Shown: positions 8,348 to 18,012, numbered from the stretch's first letter. The stretch: DNA of 64,000 bases from Mangrovicella endophytica (GCF_002893625.1 NZ_PKMZ01000012.1:41634-105633); one strand, 5' to 3'. Numbers and translations: made by a program. Notes: a model not told the origin generated them from the letters alone.

Positions 8348-9601
8348 ATGGAGGATCTCAGGGTTGGTGAGAAGACAGGGGCGACAGCGGTGGCAGATCA
8401 GGTTGTGAGTTCGCAGGCTGAGCCTCGCCGGGGTCGCGCGGGCGAAGTCTTCGCCACCTTCCTCAAGCTCGGCCTCACCTCCTTCGGCGGCCCGATCGCG
8501 CATCTCGGCTACTTCCGGGAGGAGCTTGTCGTGCGGCAGCAATGGCTGGATGACCGCGCCTATGCCGATCTCGTGGCGCTCTGCCAGTTCCTGCCCGGGC
8601 CAGCGTCGAGTCAGACCGGCTTTGCGCTCGGCATGATGCGTGCGGGATGGACGGGCGCCATCGCGGCCTTCATCGGTTTCACCCTGCCGTCGGCGCTGAT
8701 CATGCTGGCCTTCGCCATGGCGGCGGCGGCCGTCGAGGGACCTCTCGCCGGCGGCGCGCTGCACGGGTTGAAGATCGTCGCCGTCGCCATCGTGGCGCAG
8801 GCCGTATGGGGCATGGCGCGGTCGCTGTGCCCCGACCAAGCGCGAGCCGGCATCGCGGTCACGGCGGTTGCGGTTCTCGCCGCCCTGCCGGGCTCGATCG
8901 GGATGATCGGCGCCATTCTTCTTGGCGCCGCCCTTGGATTGGTCTTCTGCCGCGGCGCAGAGACCCAACCCGCAGCCCCTTTCGACGTGCCGATTTCTCG
9001 GACAGGTGCCGTCCTCGCTCTGATCCTCCTCTTCGTTCTGCTCGGCCTCCTGCCGCTTCTGGCGCCGCAGTCGCAGACGCTCGCCCTCATCGATAGCTTC
9101 TTTCGGGCAGGCGCGCTGGTCTTCGGTGGCGGGCATGTCGTGCTGCCGCTTCTCGATGCCGAGGTGGTGCAGAGCGGCTGGATCAGCTCCGACGCCTTCC
9201 TTGCGGGATATGGCGCGGCGCAGGCTGTCCCAGGGCCGCTGTTCACCTTCGCGGCCTATCTCGGGGCGATCATCCCACCCGGCGGTGCTGCGGGCGCGGC
9301 AATGGCCCTGGCGGCGATCTTCCTGCCGGGCTTCCTCGTGCTCATCGGCGTCCTGCCGTTCTGGAACCGGTTTCGCAGCGGGACAACCGCGCAAGCCCTG
9401 ATGCGAGGCGCCAATGCCGCGGTCGTCGGCATATTGGGAGCTGCGCTCTATTCGCCGGTCTTCACCAGCGCGATCGGAGACCTGCGCGACCTTGCAGTGG
9501 CGCTCGCCTGTTTCGTCGCGCTTGTCGTGTGGAAGGCGCCGCCCTGGATCGTGGTGGCCTTCGCGGCTGCGGCCGGCGTGGTCCTGGCGCTGCTGGGCTG
9601 A
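8348..9601 (+). CDS. chrA: chromate transporter ChrA (long, two-domain)
   Basis: A 417-residue ChrA of the CHR family. Two homologous halves are visible: TSFGGPIAHLGYFREELV with LCQFLPGPASSQ near residues 40-85, and ALVFGGGHVVLPLLDAEVV with AAQAVPGPLFTF near 250-305. Each half is followed by several hydrophobic helices. It would sit in the inner membrane and export chromate, or perhaps sulfate-like anions. I start at the ATG at 8348; a much longer open frame exists upstream but has no conserved sequence and runs antisense to the YciI gene. A GTG at 8390 is an alternative start. No chrB regulator is seen. Confidence 0.9.
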   Translation: MEDLRVGEKTGATAVADQVVSSQAEPRRGRAGEVFATFLKLGLTSFGGPIAHLGYFREELVVRQQWLDDRAYADLVALCQFLPGPASSQTGFALGMMRAGWTGAIAAFIGFTLPSALIMLAFAMAAAAVEGPLAGGALHGLKIVAVAIVAQAVWGMARSLCPDQARAGIAVTAVAVLAALPGSIGMIGAILLGAALGLVFCRGAETQPAAPFDVPISRTGAVLALILLFVLLGLLPLLAPQSQTLALIDSFFRAGALVFGGGHVVLPLLDAEVVQSGWISSDAFLAGYGAAQAVPGPLFTFAAYLGAIIPPGGAAGAAMALAAIFLPGFLVLIGVLPFWNRFRSGTTAQALMRGANAAVVGILGAALYSPVFTSAIGDLRDLAVALACFVALVVWKAPPWIVVAFAAAAGVVLALLG

Positions 9602-9682
9602 GAGGTCTGTCCGGCACTGCCATCAGCAGCCTGCACGCCGGTCCTTAAGGAGGAAGCCGCAGCTACCCCGGCTGCCGCGCTG

Positions 9683-10711
9683 CTACCGCTCCGTCAGCTT
9701 CAGCTCGATGCGGCGGTTGCGAGCGCGGGCCTCCGGCGTGTTGGCCGGATCGAGCGGCTGGTACTCGCCGAAGCCCGCCGCAGCGAGCCGGTCGGCCGGC
9801 ACCCCTTGCGCGATCAGGAACTTGACCACCGCAGCGGCGCGATCGGTCGAGAGCTGCCAGTTGTCGGCATAGCGCCCGCTGGAGATCGGCACATTGTCGG
9901 TGTGGCCATCGACGCGGATGATCCAGTTGATGTCGGAGGGGATCTCGCGGGCGAGCGCCTTCACGGCGTCGGCGAGCTTGACCATCTCGTCCTGCCCCGC
10001 CGCCTGAAGGACGTCGGAGCCCGAGGGGAACAGCACCTCGGACTGGAAGACGAAGCGGTCGCCGACGATGCGGATGTTTTCCCGATCGGAGAGGATCTCA
10101 CGCAGGCGCCCGAAAAAGTCGGAGCGATAGCGCGCCAGCTCCTGCACACGCTGCGCCAGAGCGACGTTGAGCCGGCGGCCGAGATCGGCGATGCGCGTCT
10201 GGCTCTCCTTGTCGCGGTTCTCCGAGACGTCGAGAGCGCTTTCCAGCGCGGCGATCTGCTGGCGCAGCGCGGACAGCTGCTGGTTCAGAAGCTCCACCTG
10301 CGACTGCGCCCGCTGCGAGATCTGCCGCTGGTCCGTCAATTCGCCCTGCAGCTGGCCGACCTGCGCATTCGCCGCCGCGGCAGAACCGCTGCCGGTGTCG
10401 AGCGCACGCTGCAGCCGCGTACGCTGATCCTCGGCGGAGGCCAGGGACGCTTGCAGGCTGGCAATCTGGTCCTGATAATCCTGCCCCGAGGTGCGCTCCA
10501 GCGCGAGCAGCTGGGTCAGCTCGTTGATCTGGCTGTTCAGCCGGTCGAGCACCTCGTCGCGGCCCGACAGTTCGCGGCTGAGCAGGAACTGCGCCAGCAC
10601 GAAGACCGTGAGGAGGAACATGATGGCAAGGAGGATCGTCGACAGCGCGTCGACGAAGCCCGGCCAGTAGTCGATCGTGCGCTCCGAGCGCCGGCCTCTC
10701 GACAGCGCCAT
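9683..10711 (-). CDS. MotB/OmpA-type peptidoglycan-binding protein with coiled coil
   Basis: A 342-residue protein with one N-terminal membrane helix (GFVDALSTILLAIMFLLTVFVLA), a long coiled coil (~residues 50-185) and a C-terminal OmpA domain (VDGHTDNVPISSGRYADNWQLS; AAGFGEYQPL; RARNRRIELKLTER). The aspartate in GFVDALS sits where MotB, TolR and ExbD carry the proton-binding Asp, so this looks like the wall-anchored stator half of an H+-driven complex. It lies three bases after a MotA/ExbB-like partner. No flagellar or ton genes are near, so the driven process is unknown. Rhizobial genomes often carry this pair. Confidence 0.85.
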   Translation of the reverse strand: MALSRGRRSERTIDYWPGFVDALSTILLAIMFLLTVFVLAQFLLSRELSGRDEVLDRLNSQINELTQLLALERTSGQDYQDQIASLQASLASAEDQRTRLQRALDTGSGSAAAANAQVGQLQGELTDQRQISQRAQSQVELLNQQLSALRQQIAALESALDVSENRDKESQTRIADLGRRLNVALAQRVQELARYRSDFFGRLREILSDRENIRIVGDRFVFQSEVLFPSGSDVLQAAGQDEMVKLADAVKALAREIPSDINWIIRVDGHTDNVPISSGRYADNWQLSTDRAAAVVKFLIAQGVPADRLAAAGFGEYQPLDPANTPEARARNRRIELKLTER

Positions 10712-10714
10712 GGC

Positions 10715-11764
10715 TTACGACCCGCTGCTGCCGCGCCCGTCGGCGATGGTCTTGGTCAGCCGGTCGAGGACGTTGCGCAACTCGTGCTGTTCACCCGCCT
10801 GTGTCTCGACGAAATCGCGGAGCATCTGCTGCTCGCTGCGCATGTGCTGGACGAGACCCTGGATGCTCTCCGCGAGATTGGCCATCGCGGCGCTGCTGCG
10901 CGGACTGGCCGACTGATCCTGCACCAGGCGGTTCAGTCGCTCGGACAGGAGCCGCAGCTCGTCCGTCCCGTTGCCACCGGCGGGGACCGCGCTTGGTGGC
11001 AGGACGAGATCCGATCCGACGTCGGTGATGGAGGACAGCCAGTTCTCCAGCTCGCTGTAGAAGCGCCCCTGCGCCCGGCCGATCTGCAGATCGAGAAAGC
11101 CGAGGATCAGCGATCCCGACAGGCCGAACAGCGATGACGAGAAGGCCGTGCCCATGCCGGACAAGGGGGCTGCCAAACCCGCCTTCAGCGCGTCGAGGAT
11201 GCTCGACGTGTCGCCGCCGGAAGGATCGAGCGCCTGGATCGTCTCGCCGATCGAGCCGATGGTGCGCAGCAGGCCCCAGAAGGTGCCGAGAAGGCCAAGG
11301 AAGACGAGGAGCCCGGTGAGATAGCGGGCGATGTCGCGCGCCTCGTCGAGACGCGTGGCGACCGAATCGAGGATGGAGCGCATGGACGGCGTGGACAACG
11401 CCAGCGAGCGGCGGCGCCCGATCAAGGCGCGCATCGGCGCCAGCAGCACCGGATCCGACATCGTCTCGAAGTCGTCGGCGCCTTCGCGGAAGGCATTGAC
11501 CCAGCGCACCTCACGATTGAGCCGGACGACCTGCAGCAGCGCCAGGAGCACGCCGACGCCGAGGACGCCGGCGATCAGCCCGTTCAGTCCGGGATTGGTG
11601 ACGAAGGCTTCGGTGATCTGACGCCACAGGATCGCGACGACAAATCCGGCCAGCGCCAGAAACACCAGCATCGACCACAGGAAGACGAGCGGGCTCGACA
11701 GGCTGTCGGTTTCGAAACCTTCCGGCCTCGTCGTCTTGCCGTTCGGCTTCGTGAAGACCTGCAT
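10715..11764 (-). CDS. MotA/TolQ/ExbB-type proton channel protein
   Basis: 349 residues; an inner-membrane protein with an N-terminal pair of helices (SSPLVFLWSMLVFLALAGFV; GLIAGVLGVGVLLALLQVV) and the paired helices typical of MotA/ExbB (LTGLLVFLGLLGTFWGLL and AAPLSGMGTAFSSSLFGLSG). The C-terminal tail is polar and helical. I choose the ATG at 11764; the longer frame to 11851 adds an Arg-rich segment with no hydrophobic or conserved features. It is transcribed first and followed after 3 bases by the OmpA/MotB-like partner, so the two form a stator-like unit. Confidence 0.85.
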   Translation of the reverse strand: MQVFTKPNGKTTRPEGFETDSLSSPLVFLWSMLVFLALAGFVVAILWRQITEAFVTNPGLNGLIAGVLGVGVLLALLQVVRLNREVRWVNAFREGADDFETMSDPVLLAPMRALIGRRRSLALSTPSMRSILDSVATRLDEARDIARYLTGLLVFLGLLGTFWGLLRTIGSIGETIQALDPSGGDTSSILDALKAGLAAPLSGMGTAFSSSLFGLSGSLILGFLDLQIGRAQGRFYSELENWLSSITDVGSDLVLPPSAVPAGGNGTDELRLLSERLNRLVQDQSASPRSSAAMANLAESIQGLVQHMRSEQQMLRDFVETQAGEQHELRNVLDRLTKTIADGRGSSGS

Positions 11765-11997
11765 CGTGCGATCGAGTTCCCGCTGTCGGCGCCTCCGCGA
11801 GCGCCGGCCTGTTCTTTTCAGACAGTTGCAGGGCTCAGCCGACTCATGCAAGCCGAAATCGCTATCGCAGTGAATGCGTTCCCGCGGGTTACAAGCGCCG
11901 GAGAACAGCGGCTTGTCACAGCGCCTGCACGCCCGCGCGCTTCGTCGAACGCAGCAGGATGATCCGCGGATGAGATGCCGGGATCAGCGGCGCGGCA

Positions 11998-12813
11998 TCA
12001 GCTCCGATCGGAGCGGCGGCTGGCAGCGGCCTTCTTCAACTGGTCCAGCATCGCCTTGTGCATGAACTCGTTGCCGCAGACGATCTCGCCCTGAATGTGA
12101 TCGAAGGGCGATCCATCCGTCGCGGTCACGAAGCCGCCCGCCTCCCGCACCAGAATCGCACCGGCCGCAATGTCCCAGGGCTGCAGCTCCCGCTCCCAGA
12201 AGGCGTCCAGCCGGCCGGCGGCGAGGTAGGCCAGATCGAGCGAGGCGGCGCCCATGCGGCGGATGCCGGCCGTCTCGTTCATGATCTGCCGCACTTCATA
12301 GAGAAAGCGCGCATGATCGCCATGACCGAGGAAGGGAATGCCCGTGCCAATCAAGGCCTCCGGCAGCTTCTGGCGCGCCGCGACGCGGATGCGGCGGTCG
12401 TTGACGAAGGCGCCACCACCCTTTTCAGCGGTGTAGAGCTCGTCGACGGCCGGGTTGAAGACGACACCGGCGACGATCTGCCCGTCGCGCTCCAATGCGA
12501 TCGAGACGGCGAAGATCGGAATGCCGTGCAGGAAGTTGGTGGTGCCGTCCAGCGGATCGACGATCCAGCGATGCTGGGGATCGCGACCCTCGACGGCGCC
12601 ACGTTCCTCCATCAGGAAGCCCCAGTCCGGGCGGGCCCGCGAGAGCTCCTGGAAGACGATCTCCTCCGCCCTCCGGTCGGCGTTGGAGACGAAGTCGGCC
12701 GGTCCCTTCATGGAGACCTGGAGGTTCTGCACCTCGCCGAAGTCGCGCGTCAGCGAGCGGCCGGCCTTCAGGGCGGCCTGCGTCATCACGTTGAGAAGCG
12801 CGGAACGAGCCAT
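11998..12813 (-). CDS. suhB: inositol-1-monophosphatase family phosphatase
   Basis: A 271-residue member of the Mg2+-dependent inositol phosphatase family. All metal-binding motifs are present: EER(G) near residue 70, WIVDPLDGTTNFLHGIP near 85-103, and LQPWDIAAGAILVREAGG near 215. It dephosphorylates inositol-1-phosphate or related sugar phosphates; SuhB proteins can also bind RNA polymerase. The start at 12813 (MARSALLNVM) is preferred over an extension to 12852. It lies downstream of efp in the same direction, a neighbourhood common in this order. A related hisN gene lies at 59404. Confidence 0.92.
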   Translation of the reverse strand: MARSALLNVMTQAALKAGRSLTRDFGEVQNLQVSMKGPADFVSNADRRAEEIVFQELSRARPDWGFLMEERGAVEGRDPQHRWIVDPLDGTTNFLHGIPIFAVSIALERDGQIVAGVVFNPAVDELYTAEKGGGAFVNDRRIRVAARQKLPEALIGTGIPFLGHGDHARFLYEVRQIMNETAGIRRMGAASLDLAYLAAGRLDAFWERELQPWDIAAGAILVREAGGFVTATDGSPFDHIQGEIVCGNEFMHKAMLDQLKKAAASRRSDRS

Positions 12814-12904
12814 GGACTTTGAGCTTTCAGCGGTGGCGCCGCACGGGCGCACGAAGGCGCCGGCGGCTTAGGGCCGGCACCTATGAGAGATCGGGCGTCA
12901 GCGC

Positions 12905-13468
12905 TCAGTCGGCGCGGCGGACATAAGTGATCTCGTTGGTATCGACGATGATGCGCTCGCCGGTCTCGATGAAGGGCGGCACCATCACGCGCATGCCGTT
13001 TTCCATCTTGGCAGGCTTGTAGGAGGATGCCGCCGTCTGCCCCTTCACCACCGGATCGGCCTCGACGATCTGCAGCGTGACATAGTCCGGCAAAGAGATG
13101 CCGATCGGACGTTCCTCGTGGCTCTCGACCGTCACCGTCATGCCATCCTGCAGGAAGGCAGCGCGGTCGCCAACGAAATCCTTCTGCAGCTCGAGCTGCT
13201 CGTAGGTCTCGCTATCCATGAAGACCAGCATCTCGCCCTCGGCGTAGAGGAACTGATAGTCCTTCTGCTCGAGGCGGATGCGCTCGACGGTCTCGGACGC
13301 ACGGAAGCGCTCGTTGAGCTTGGTGCCGTCGATCAGGTTCTTAAGCTCGACCTGTGCGAAGGCGCCGCCCTTGCCGGGCTTGACATGCGCCGTCTTCACC
13401 GCGGCCCAGAGGCCGCCATTGTGCTCGATGACGTTGCCGGGACGGATTTCGTTGCCGTTGATCTTCAT
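12905..13468 (-). CDS. efp: elongation factor P
   Basis: 187 residues, full length. It has the KOW-like N-terminal domain followed by two OB-type domains, ending [20 protein letters not shown] binds between the P and E sites and rescues ribosomes stalled at polyproline. The lysine that is modified in many bacteria is present (KPGKGGA, Lys33). No epmA or epmB gene is in the window. The ATG at 13468 is followed by the canonical [14 protein letters not shown]. Confidence 0.98.
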   Translation of the reverse strand: MKINGNEIRPGNVIEHNGGLWAAVKTAHVKPGKGGAFAQVELKNLIDGTKLNERFRASETVERIRLEQKDYQFLYAEGEMLVFMDSETYEQLELQKDFVGDRAAFLQDGMTVTVESHEERPIGISLPDYVTLQIVEADPVVKGQTAASSYKPAKMENGMRVMVPPFIETGERIIVDTNEITYVRRAD

Positions 13469-13663
13469 CTTTATCTCGAAAGCTCGTTCAGACAGCCTGC
13501 GACGCGGTCCGCGCGGACATCATGGGCAGGCGGTGATCGTCGGATGCATCGCACCTCAGAGGCCGCAGCGACGAAGCCGACGCGCGTTTCCCGGCATGCG
13601 GCTGCTCAAGACCATAAAAAGCCGTGCCGTTCAAGCCTCGGGCTGGCCGCGGCCCGCGGCAGC

Positions 13664-14686
13664 TCAGCTCGTGCGGAAGCGGTTGGCTGCCTCAAGAGCG
13701 GCCTTCTGCGCCGTTGCATCAAGGCCGCGGAAGAAGTCGTCCAGCGTAGGATCGGTGTTGTCGGCGCGCTTGGCCAGGACCGACCACATGGCGGCCTGGC
13801 CGCGATCTGCCGCCGTGCCGATGCCGTCCTTGTAGAGATGCGCGACGCGGTTGATCGCGATCGGATTGCCGCGCTCGGCGGCGCGCTTCAGCCACAGGAA
13901 GCCCTCCTGCGCGTTGGCCGGCCCGCCTTTCCCGTTGACCAGCCAGATACCGTATTCGATCTGCGCGGTGTCATAGCCGTTGCTGGCTGCCGTCTTCAGC
14001 CATTCTCGCGCCGCCGCCAGATCGGTCTTCTTGACGCCGCGCCCATAGATGTAGAGCTGCGCCATCGCATATTGCGCGTCGCCGACGCCCGCCTTGGCAG
14101 CCTTCTCGAAATAGCTGCGCGCCTCTTCGAACCCGCCCGCCGGCGAGGCCTGGATCAACATCTGACCGTAGTTGAACTGCGCCAGCGGCAGGCCGGCATC
14201 GGCGGCCGCCTTCATGAGATCGCGCGCCTGGGCGAGATCCTGCTCGACCACAGTTCCATCGAGCAGCAGCATCGCATAGCGGAACTGCCCCTCGGCGCTG
14301 CCGGCGACGGCAGCGGCCCGGTACCAGCGCGCCGCCTCCTTCAGGTCGGTCGGAACGCCGAGGCCCCGCGAGTAGATCTCGCCGAGAAGGGTCTGAGCTG
14401 CGGGGTCGCCGAGATTGCCGAGCGGGCGGGCGATCTGCAGTGCGGTCAGGTAAAGGCCGCGCTGGAACGCGCCATAGGCAAGGTCGCTCTGCGTCGGTGC
14501 GGCACCCTGCTGCGGCTTTGCGGCCGCCGCGGCGCCGGCTTTCGGCGGCGCCGGCTTCGGCGCCGCGGCCTTCACCGCGGCGGCGGCCGCCAGTGCATCC
14601 GCCTTGGTGTCAGGCGCGGCATGGCCGGTCCCGCTCGCGCCGAGAATCAGAATGGCGGCGGCTACGGCAAGGCGCGCGCGTGTCAT
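13664..14686 (-). CDS. secreted Sel1-repeat (TPR-like) protein
   Basis: A 340-residue exported protein with an N-terminal signal peptide (MTRARLAVAAAILILGASGTGHA). An Ala/Pro-rich linker (~residues 25-65) is followed by about six Sel1-like repeats (for example AAQTLLGEIYSRGLGVPTD, EGQFRYAMLLLDGTVVEQD, DAQYAMAQLYIYGRGVKKTD). Sel1 proteins are usually periplasmic interaction scaffolds. The ATG at 14686 overlaps the stop of the upstream gene (ATGA, 14683-14686), so the two are translationally coupled. Its partner is unknown. Confidence 0.85.
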   Translation of the reverse strand: MTRARLAVAAAILILGASGTGHAAPDTKADALAAAAAVKAAAPKPAPPKAGAAAAAKPQQGAAPTQSDLAYGAFQRGLYLTALQIARPLGNLGDPAAQTLLGEIYSRGLGVPTDLKEAARWYRAAAVAGSAEGQFRYAMLLLDGTVVEQDLAQARDLMKAAADAGLPLAQFNYGQMLIQASPAGGFEEARSYFEKAAKAGVGDAQYAMAQLYIYGRGVKKTDLAAAREWLKTAASNGYDTAQIEYGIWLVNGKGGPANAQEGFLWLKRAAERGNPIAINRVAHLYKDGIGTAADRGQAAMWSVLAKRADNTDPTLDDFFRGLDATAQKAALEAANRFRTS

Positions 14687-15339
14687 GCGGCAACGCCTTC
14701 CGCGATCTCGTCGAAGATCGCATTGGCGCGCGCGACCTGAGCGGCCGTGTCGGACCCTTCTGCAAACACGGCCGATGAGAGGGCGACGAACTCGGCGCCG
14801 GTCGCGGCTGCGGCTCTGGCCGATTCGACGTTGCCGCCGGCCATGACGATGCATGGGATCTCGACGACGGCCGCCCACCATTCGCCGAGTTCGAGATTCT
14901 TGGCGTGCGGCTCCTCGGCGGCATCGCCGCCGAGCCGTCCGAACATCAGGTAGTCCGGCAGGAACTCGCCTGCCTCCAGACCCTCGTGGCGTGTCTCGAA
15001 GCCCGATCCGCCGACGATGAGCTTGGGCGAGAAGCGGGCGATGGCATCCTGCAGCGCCTCGACCGTGCCGCTCGCAACATGCAGACCATCCGCCCTCACC
15101 CGTCCCGCACAGCGCGTATCGTCGACGACAATGGCGGCCGCCCCTGCGTCCTGGGCGATCGGCACAAGAGCTTCGGCGAAGCGCTGGAACGCCGCTTCGT
15201 CGCGCCCTGCCGGGTCGATGATCACCGAAGCGACATCGCCGCCCGAGAGGGCAGCGCGCAGCGCGTCCTCGCCGGGGGCCCCGTCGGGCAGCGGCGTCGT
15301 GATCAGGACAAGGCGGGGTCGGATGAGAGCGTCGGACAT
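14683..15339 (-). CDS. thiamine phosphate synthase-like TIM-barrel protein
   Basis: A 218-residue ThiE-like protein (RLVLITTPLP..., AIVVDDTRCAGRVRADGLHV, LIVGGSGFETRHEGLEAGEFLPDYLMFGRLG, PCIVMAGGNVESARAAAATGAEFVALSSAVF). The barrel pattern and the phosphate-binding end AGG...GAEFVALSSAVF fit the family. The pyrophosphate and HMP-PP residues of true ThiE are only partly recognisable, so a side branch of the family is more likely than the main thiamine enzyme. The start at 15339 is chosen by homology. Its stop overlaps the start of the Sel1 protein gene. Confidence 0.75.
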   Translation of the reverse strand: MSDALIRPRLVLITTPLPDGAPGEDALRAALSGGDVASVIIDPAGRDEAAFQRFAEALVPIAQDAGAAAIVVDDTRCAGRVRADGLHVASGTVEALQDAIARFSPKLIVGGSGFETRHEGLEAGEFLPDYLMFGRLGGDAAEEPHAKNLELGEWWAAVVEIPCIVMAGGNVESARAAAATGAEFVALSSAVFAEGSDTAAQVARANAIFDEIAEGVAA

Positions 15340-15738
15340 GGCGGCGTAATCGATGCGTTGACGGCGCAGGTGGCGCCGGATTGCGGCGATTGTAGCGCAG
15401 GCTTGATACGGGGGAAAATCAGCAATGCCGCATCTGCAGCGACGTCGCGTCATCCTCGTTAACGCCAGAGGTCGTCCGTGTCGAACGATCTGATGCAAGA
15501 CGCCGGAGCCGCTTGAACCGGAATCACGATTTCACGCGGCTTCGGCAGCCTCTGCCGAGCCAGGCGATCTTCAGGTTCACGAGGGCTTGTCAGCGTGGTC
15601 GCGTGACCTGCATCTGGACCGGCAGCGACGTCGGCGTCGCTAATCGATCGGCTCAGTATCTCTTGAGGCTACCGTCCGCACGGGACGCCGACGGAGCGAA
15701 GAGGACGCGGGCAGTGCCGCGTCCTCCATCGTCGAAGG
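15340..15738. other. non-coding gap with one hairpin
   Basis: About 400 bases between the ThiE-like gene and the first DUF465 gene, both leftward. A perfect 10-bp hairpin GAGGACGCGG/CCGCGTCCTC at 15701-15726 lies just past the DUF465 stop and may end that transcript, although the T tract is short. I see no gene in the rest. Confidence 0.5.
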
Positions 15739-15912
15739 TCAGGCGTGCGTGGTGCGCAGCCTCTCGATCTCGTCCTTGAGCTGAAGCTTGCGACGCTTCA
15801 ATTCCCTGATCTCCTCATCGCTCATCGCTGGTTTGGTCAACGCCGACGAAATCTCATCGTCGAGCGCGGAGTGCCGTTGTTCCAGCGTCGCGAGATGGGT
15901 ATCCAAGGACAT
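15739..15912 (-). CDS. YdcH/DUF465 family small protein
   Basis: A 57-residue DUF465 (YdcH-like) protein, an antiparallel helical hairpin: DTHLATLEQRHSALDDEI and EEIRELKRRKLQLKDEIERL. The ATG at 15912 follows GGGAGA by a good distance. Function is unknown. A second DUF465 gene starts at 16122 in the opposite direction, so the pair is divergent across a 209-base gap. Confidence 0.9.
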   Translation of the reverse strand: MSLDTHLATLEQRHSALDDEISSALTKPAMSDEEIRELKRRKLQLKDEIERLRTTHA

Positions 15913-16121
15913 GGTGTCTCCCTTCGTTGGTTTCGTTCCGCTTTCCTCGTTTGTGCCGGCTTCGCCGACCATTCGAACGTGTCACAAAATGTCGACACTG
16001 TCGAACCGACCGCTGCAGCCATTCCGCCTCATCGCGGTCGCTGCTAAGCGGTCCTGAGGCAGCAGGACGTCTAACGAGCGGCCGGGGCTTTCGTTTCAGG
16101 GACGGGGATCGAGGAGAGGCA

Positions 16122-16325
16122 ATGCCGGATCAGGAACAGGCGGCCCTGCGGCTGCAGCTGGCGCGCTTGCGGCAGGACCACGCCGACTTCGACGCGGCCG
16201 TGAACGCCATGGAGGCGACCGGCTGCGACCGGCTGCAGGTGCAGCGGATGAAGAAGAAGAAGCTGGCGATCAAGGACCTCCTGCAGGACATCGAGGACCA
16301 GATCGTGCCGGACATCATCGCGTGA
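16122..16325 (+). CDS. second YdcH/DUF465 family small protein
   Basis: A 67-residue paralogue of the protein at 15739, with the same two-helix plan and the typical basic stretch [21 protein letters not shown]. The start at 16122 is supported by GAGGAGAGG immediately upstream; a longer open frame to 15927 has no conserved content. Its stop overlaps the GTG start of purE (GTGA at 16322-16325), making it the first gene of the purEK operon. The reason for that coupling is not known. Confidence 0.9.
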   Translation: MPDQEQAALRLQLARLRQDHADFDAAVNAMEATGCDRLQVQRMKKKKLAIKDLLQDIEDQIVPDIIA

Positions 16326-16834
16326 CCTCCCCCTCTTCCGCCAATGGCACGCCGCTCGTCGCCATCATCATGGGCAGCCAGTCCGACTGGGCGACCATGA
16401 AGCATGCGGCGGACACGCTGGCCGCCCTCAGCATCGCGCACGAGGCGCGGATCGTCTCGGCCCATCGCACCCCGGAGCGTCTCTATGCCTTTGCACGATC
16501 GGCAAAGGCGGACGGGTTCAAGGTGATCATCGCGGGTGCCGGCGGTGCGGCGCATCTGCCAGGCATGACGGCGGCGATGACGCCGCTTCCCGTCTTCGGG
16601 GTACCCGTCGAGAGCAAGGCGCTGTCGGGCCAGGACAGCCTCCTGTCGATCGTGCAGATGCCGGCCGGTATCCCGGTCGGCACGCTCGCCATCGGCCGGG
16701 CCGGTGCCGTCAATGCGGCGCTGCTCGCCGCCAGCGTGCTGGCGCTGACCGACGAAGGCCTCGCGAGCCGGCTCGACGACTGGCGCCGGGCGCAAAGCGA
16801 ATCGGTCGCCGAACAGCCGGAGGACGCGGCATGA
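16322..16834 (+). CDS. purE: N5-carboxyaminoimidazole ribonucleotide mutase
   Basis: A 170-residue class I PurE that moves the carboxyl group of N5-CAIR to C4, giving CAIR in purine synthesis. Conserved active-site stretches are [29 protein letters not shown] and [18 protein letters not shown]. It starts with GTG overlapping the previous stop, and its own TGA overlaps the purK ATG (ATGA at 16831-16834), so three genes are translationally coupled. Confidence 0.97.
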   Translation: MTSPSSANGTPLVAIIMGSQSDWATMKHAADTLAALSIAHEARIVSAHRTPERLYAFARSAKADGFKVIIAGAGGAAHLPGMTAAMTPLPVFGVPVESKALSGQDSLLSIVQMPAGIPVGTLAIGRAGAVNAALLAASVLALTDEGLASRLDDWRRAQSESVAEQPEDAA

Positions 16835-17916
16835 GCACGACGCCCCTTCCGCCAGGCTCCACCATCGGCATCATCGGCGGCGGCCAGCTCGGCCGCATGC
16901 TGGCCATGGCCGCGGCGCGGCTCGGCTACCGCACCGTCGCGCTCGACCCGGCGGCCGATTGCCCGGCCGCGCAGGTCACGAGCGAGATGATCGTGGCCGG
17001 CTATGGCAGCCCGACGGGCCTGACGGCACTCGGCACGAGCTGTGATGTCGTCACTTATGAGTTCGAGAACGTACCGGTCGAGCCGATCCGCCTTCTCGCC
17101 GACGCGGTGCCCGTCTTTCCGCCGGTGCAGGCGCTGGAGGTCGCGCAGGACCGGGTTGTCGAAAAGGCGTTCCTCAATGGCATCGGTGTCGAGACGGCCG
17201 GCTGGCGGGCCGTCGACGACGCGCAGGAGCTCGACCATGCGCTGAACGACCTCGGGGGCGAATGCATCCTGAAGACGCGCCGATTCGGCTATGACGGCAA
17301 GGGCCAGGCGACGATGCGCCCGGGAAGCCCGCATGAGGAGGCCTTCCGCAGCCTCGGCGGCGTGCCCTGCATCCTGGAAAAGAAGGTGCCGTTCGCCTTC
17401 GAATGTTCGGTGATTGCGACGCGCGGGCAGGACGGGAGCCTGGCCTTCTTCGATCCCGCCGAGAATGTCCATCGCCTCGGCATCCTGAAGAGCTCCACCG
17501 TTCCAGGACAGATCGATCCCGCGACGGCGGATGCGGCTCGAAAGATTGCGACGGCGATTCTGGAGAAGCTCGACTATGTCGGCGTCATCGGCGTCGAGTT
17601 CTTCGTGACAGCAGTGGGCGACCTCCTCGTCAACGAGATCGCGCCGCGGGTGCACAATTCCGGCCACTGGACGGAGGCCGCGACGCTGATCTCGCAATTC
17701 GAGCAGCATATCCGCGCGGTCGCAGGCCTGCCGCTCGGCGACACGCAGCGGCATTCGGACTGCGTCATGGAGAACCTTATCGGCGACGAGGTACTGCGCG
17801 GTGCCGAGTTGGTCGGCGAGCCGCAGGTCATGCTGCATCTCTACGGCAAGGCCGAAAGCCGTCCCGGCCGCAAGATGGGGCATTTCACCCGCCTCACAGG
17901 CCCTGCGCGGAGCTGA
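16831..17916 (+). CDS. purK: N5-carboxyaminoimidazole ribonucleotide synthase
   Basis: A 361-residue ATP-grasp enzyme that makes N5-CAIR from AIR, ATP and bicarbonate. It has the N-terminal [13 protein letters not shown], the central ATP-grasp loop ([12 protein letters not shown]) and the magnesium-binding end of the fold ([26 protein letters not shown]). Full length. It is translationally coupled to purE. A short terminator-like hairpin follows about 100 bases downstream. Confidence 0.97.
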   Translation: MSTTPLPPGSTIGIIGGGQLGRMLAMAAARLGYRTVALDPAADCPAAQVTSEMIVAGYGSPTGLTALGTSCDVVTYEFENVPVEPIRLLADAVPVFPPVQALEVAQDRVVEKAFLNGIGVETAGWRAVDDAQELDHALNDLGGECILKTRRFGYDGKGQATMRPGSPHEEAFRSLGGVPCILEKKVPFAFECSVIATRGQDGSLAFFDPAENVHRLGILKSSTVPGQIDPATADAARKIATAILEKLDYVGVIGVEFFVTAVGDLLVNEIAPRVHNSGHWTEAATLISQFEQHIRAVAGLPLGDTQRHSDCVMENLIGDEVLRGAELVGEPQVMLHLYGKAESRPGRKMGHFTRLTGPARS

Positions 17917-17967
17917 TCGGCGGCATCGCGGGCCGTTCCAAACGGGCATGCAGGTGGCCGGCGAGCG

Positions 17968-17996
17968 TTGACATCGGTCAAGTCCGCTTGTATCTC
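17968..17996 (+). promoter_or_regulatory. predicted sigma-70 promoter for rpmJ
   Basis: TTGACA at 17968-17973, a 17-base spacer, then TATCTC at 17991-17996. It would start a transcript near 18003, upstream of rpmJ. Confidence 0.5.
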
Positions 17997-18012
17997 GGCG
18001 GCACTCTTCAAG

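Noticed and set aside
8333..9394. 353-codon leftward ORF opposite chrA
   Set aside because: chrA on the other strand carries both family signatures; the leftward reading is highly charged and has no pattern.
15913..16121. Possible 6S-like RNA between the DUF465 genes
   Set aside because: A GCCTCA/TGAGGC stem exists, but the region lacks the long paired rod with a central bubble and a terminator needed for 6S RNA.
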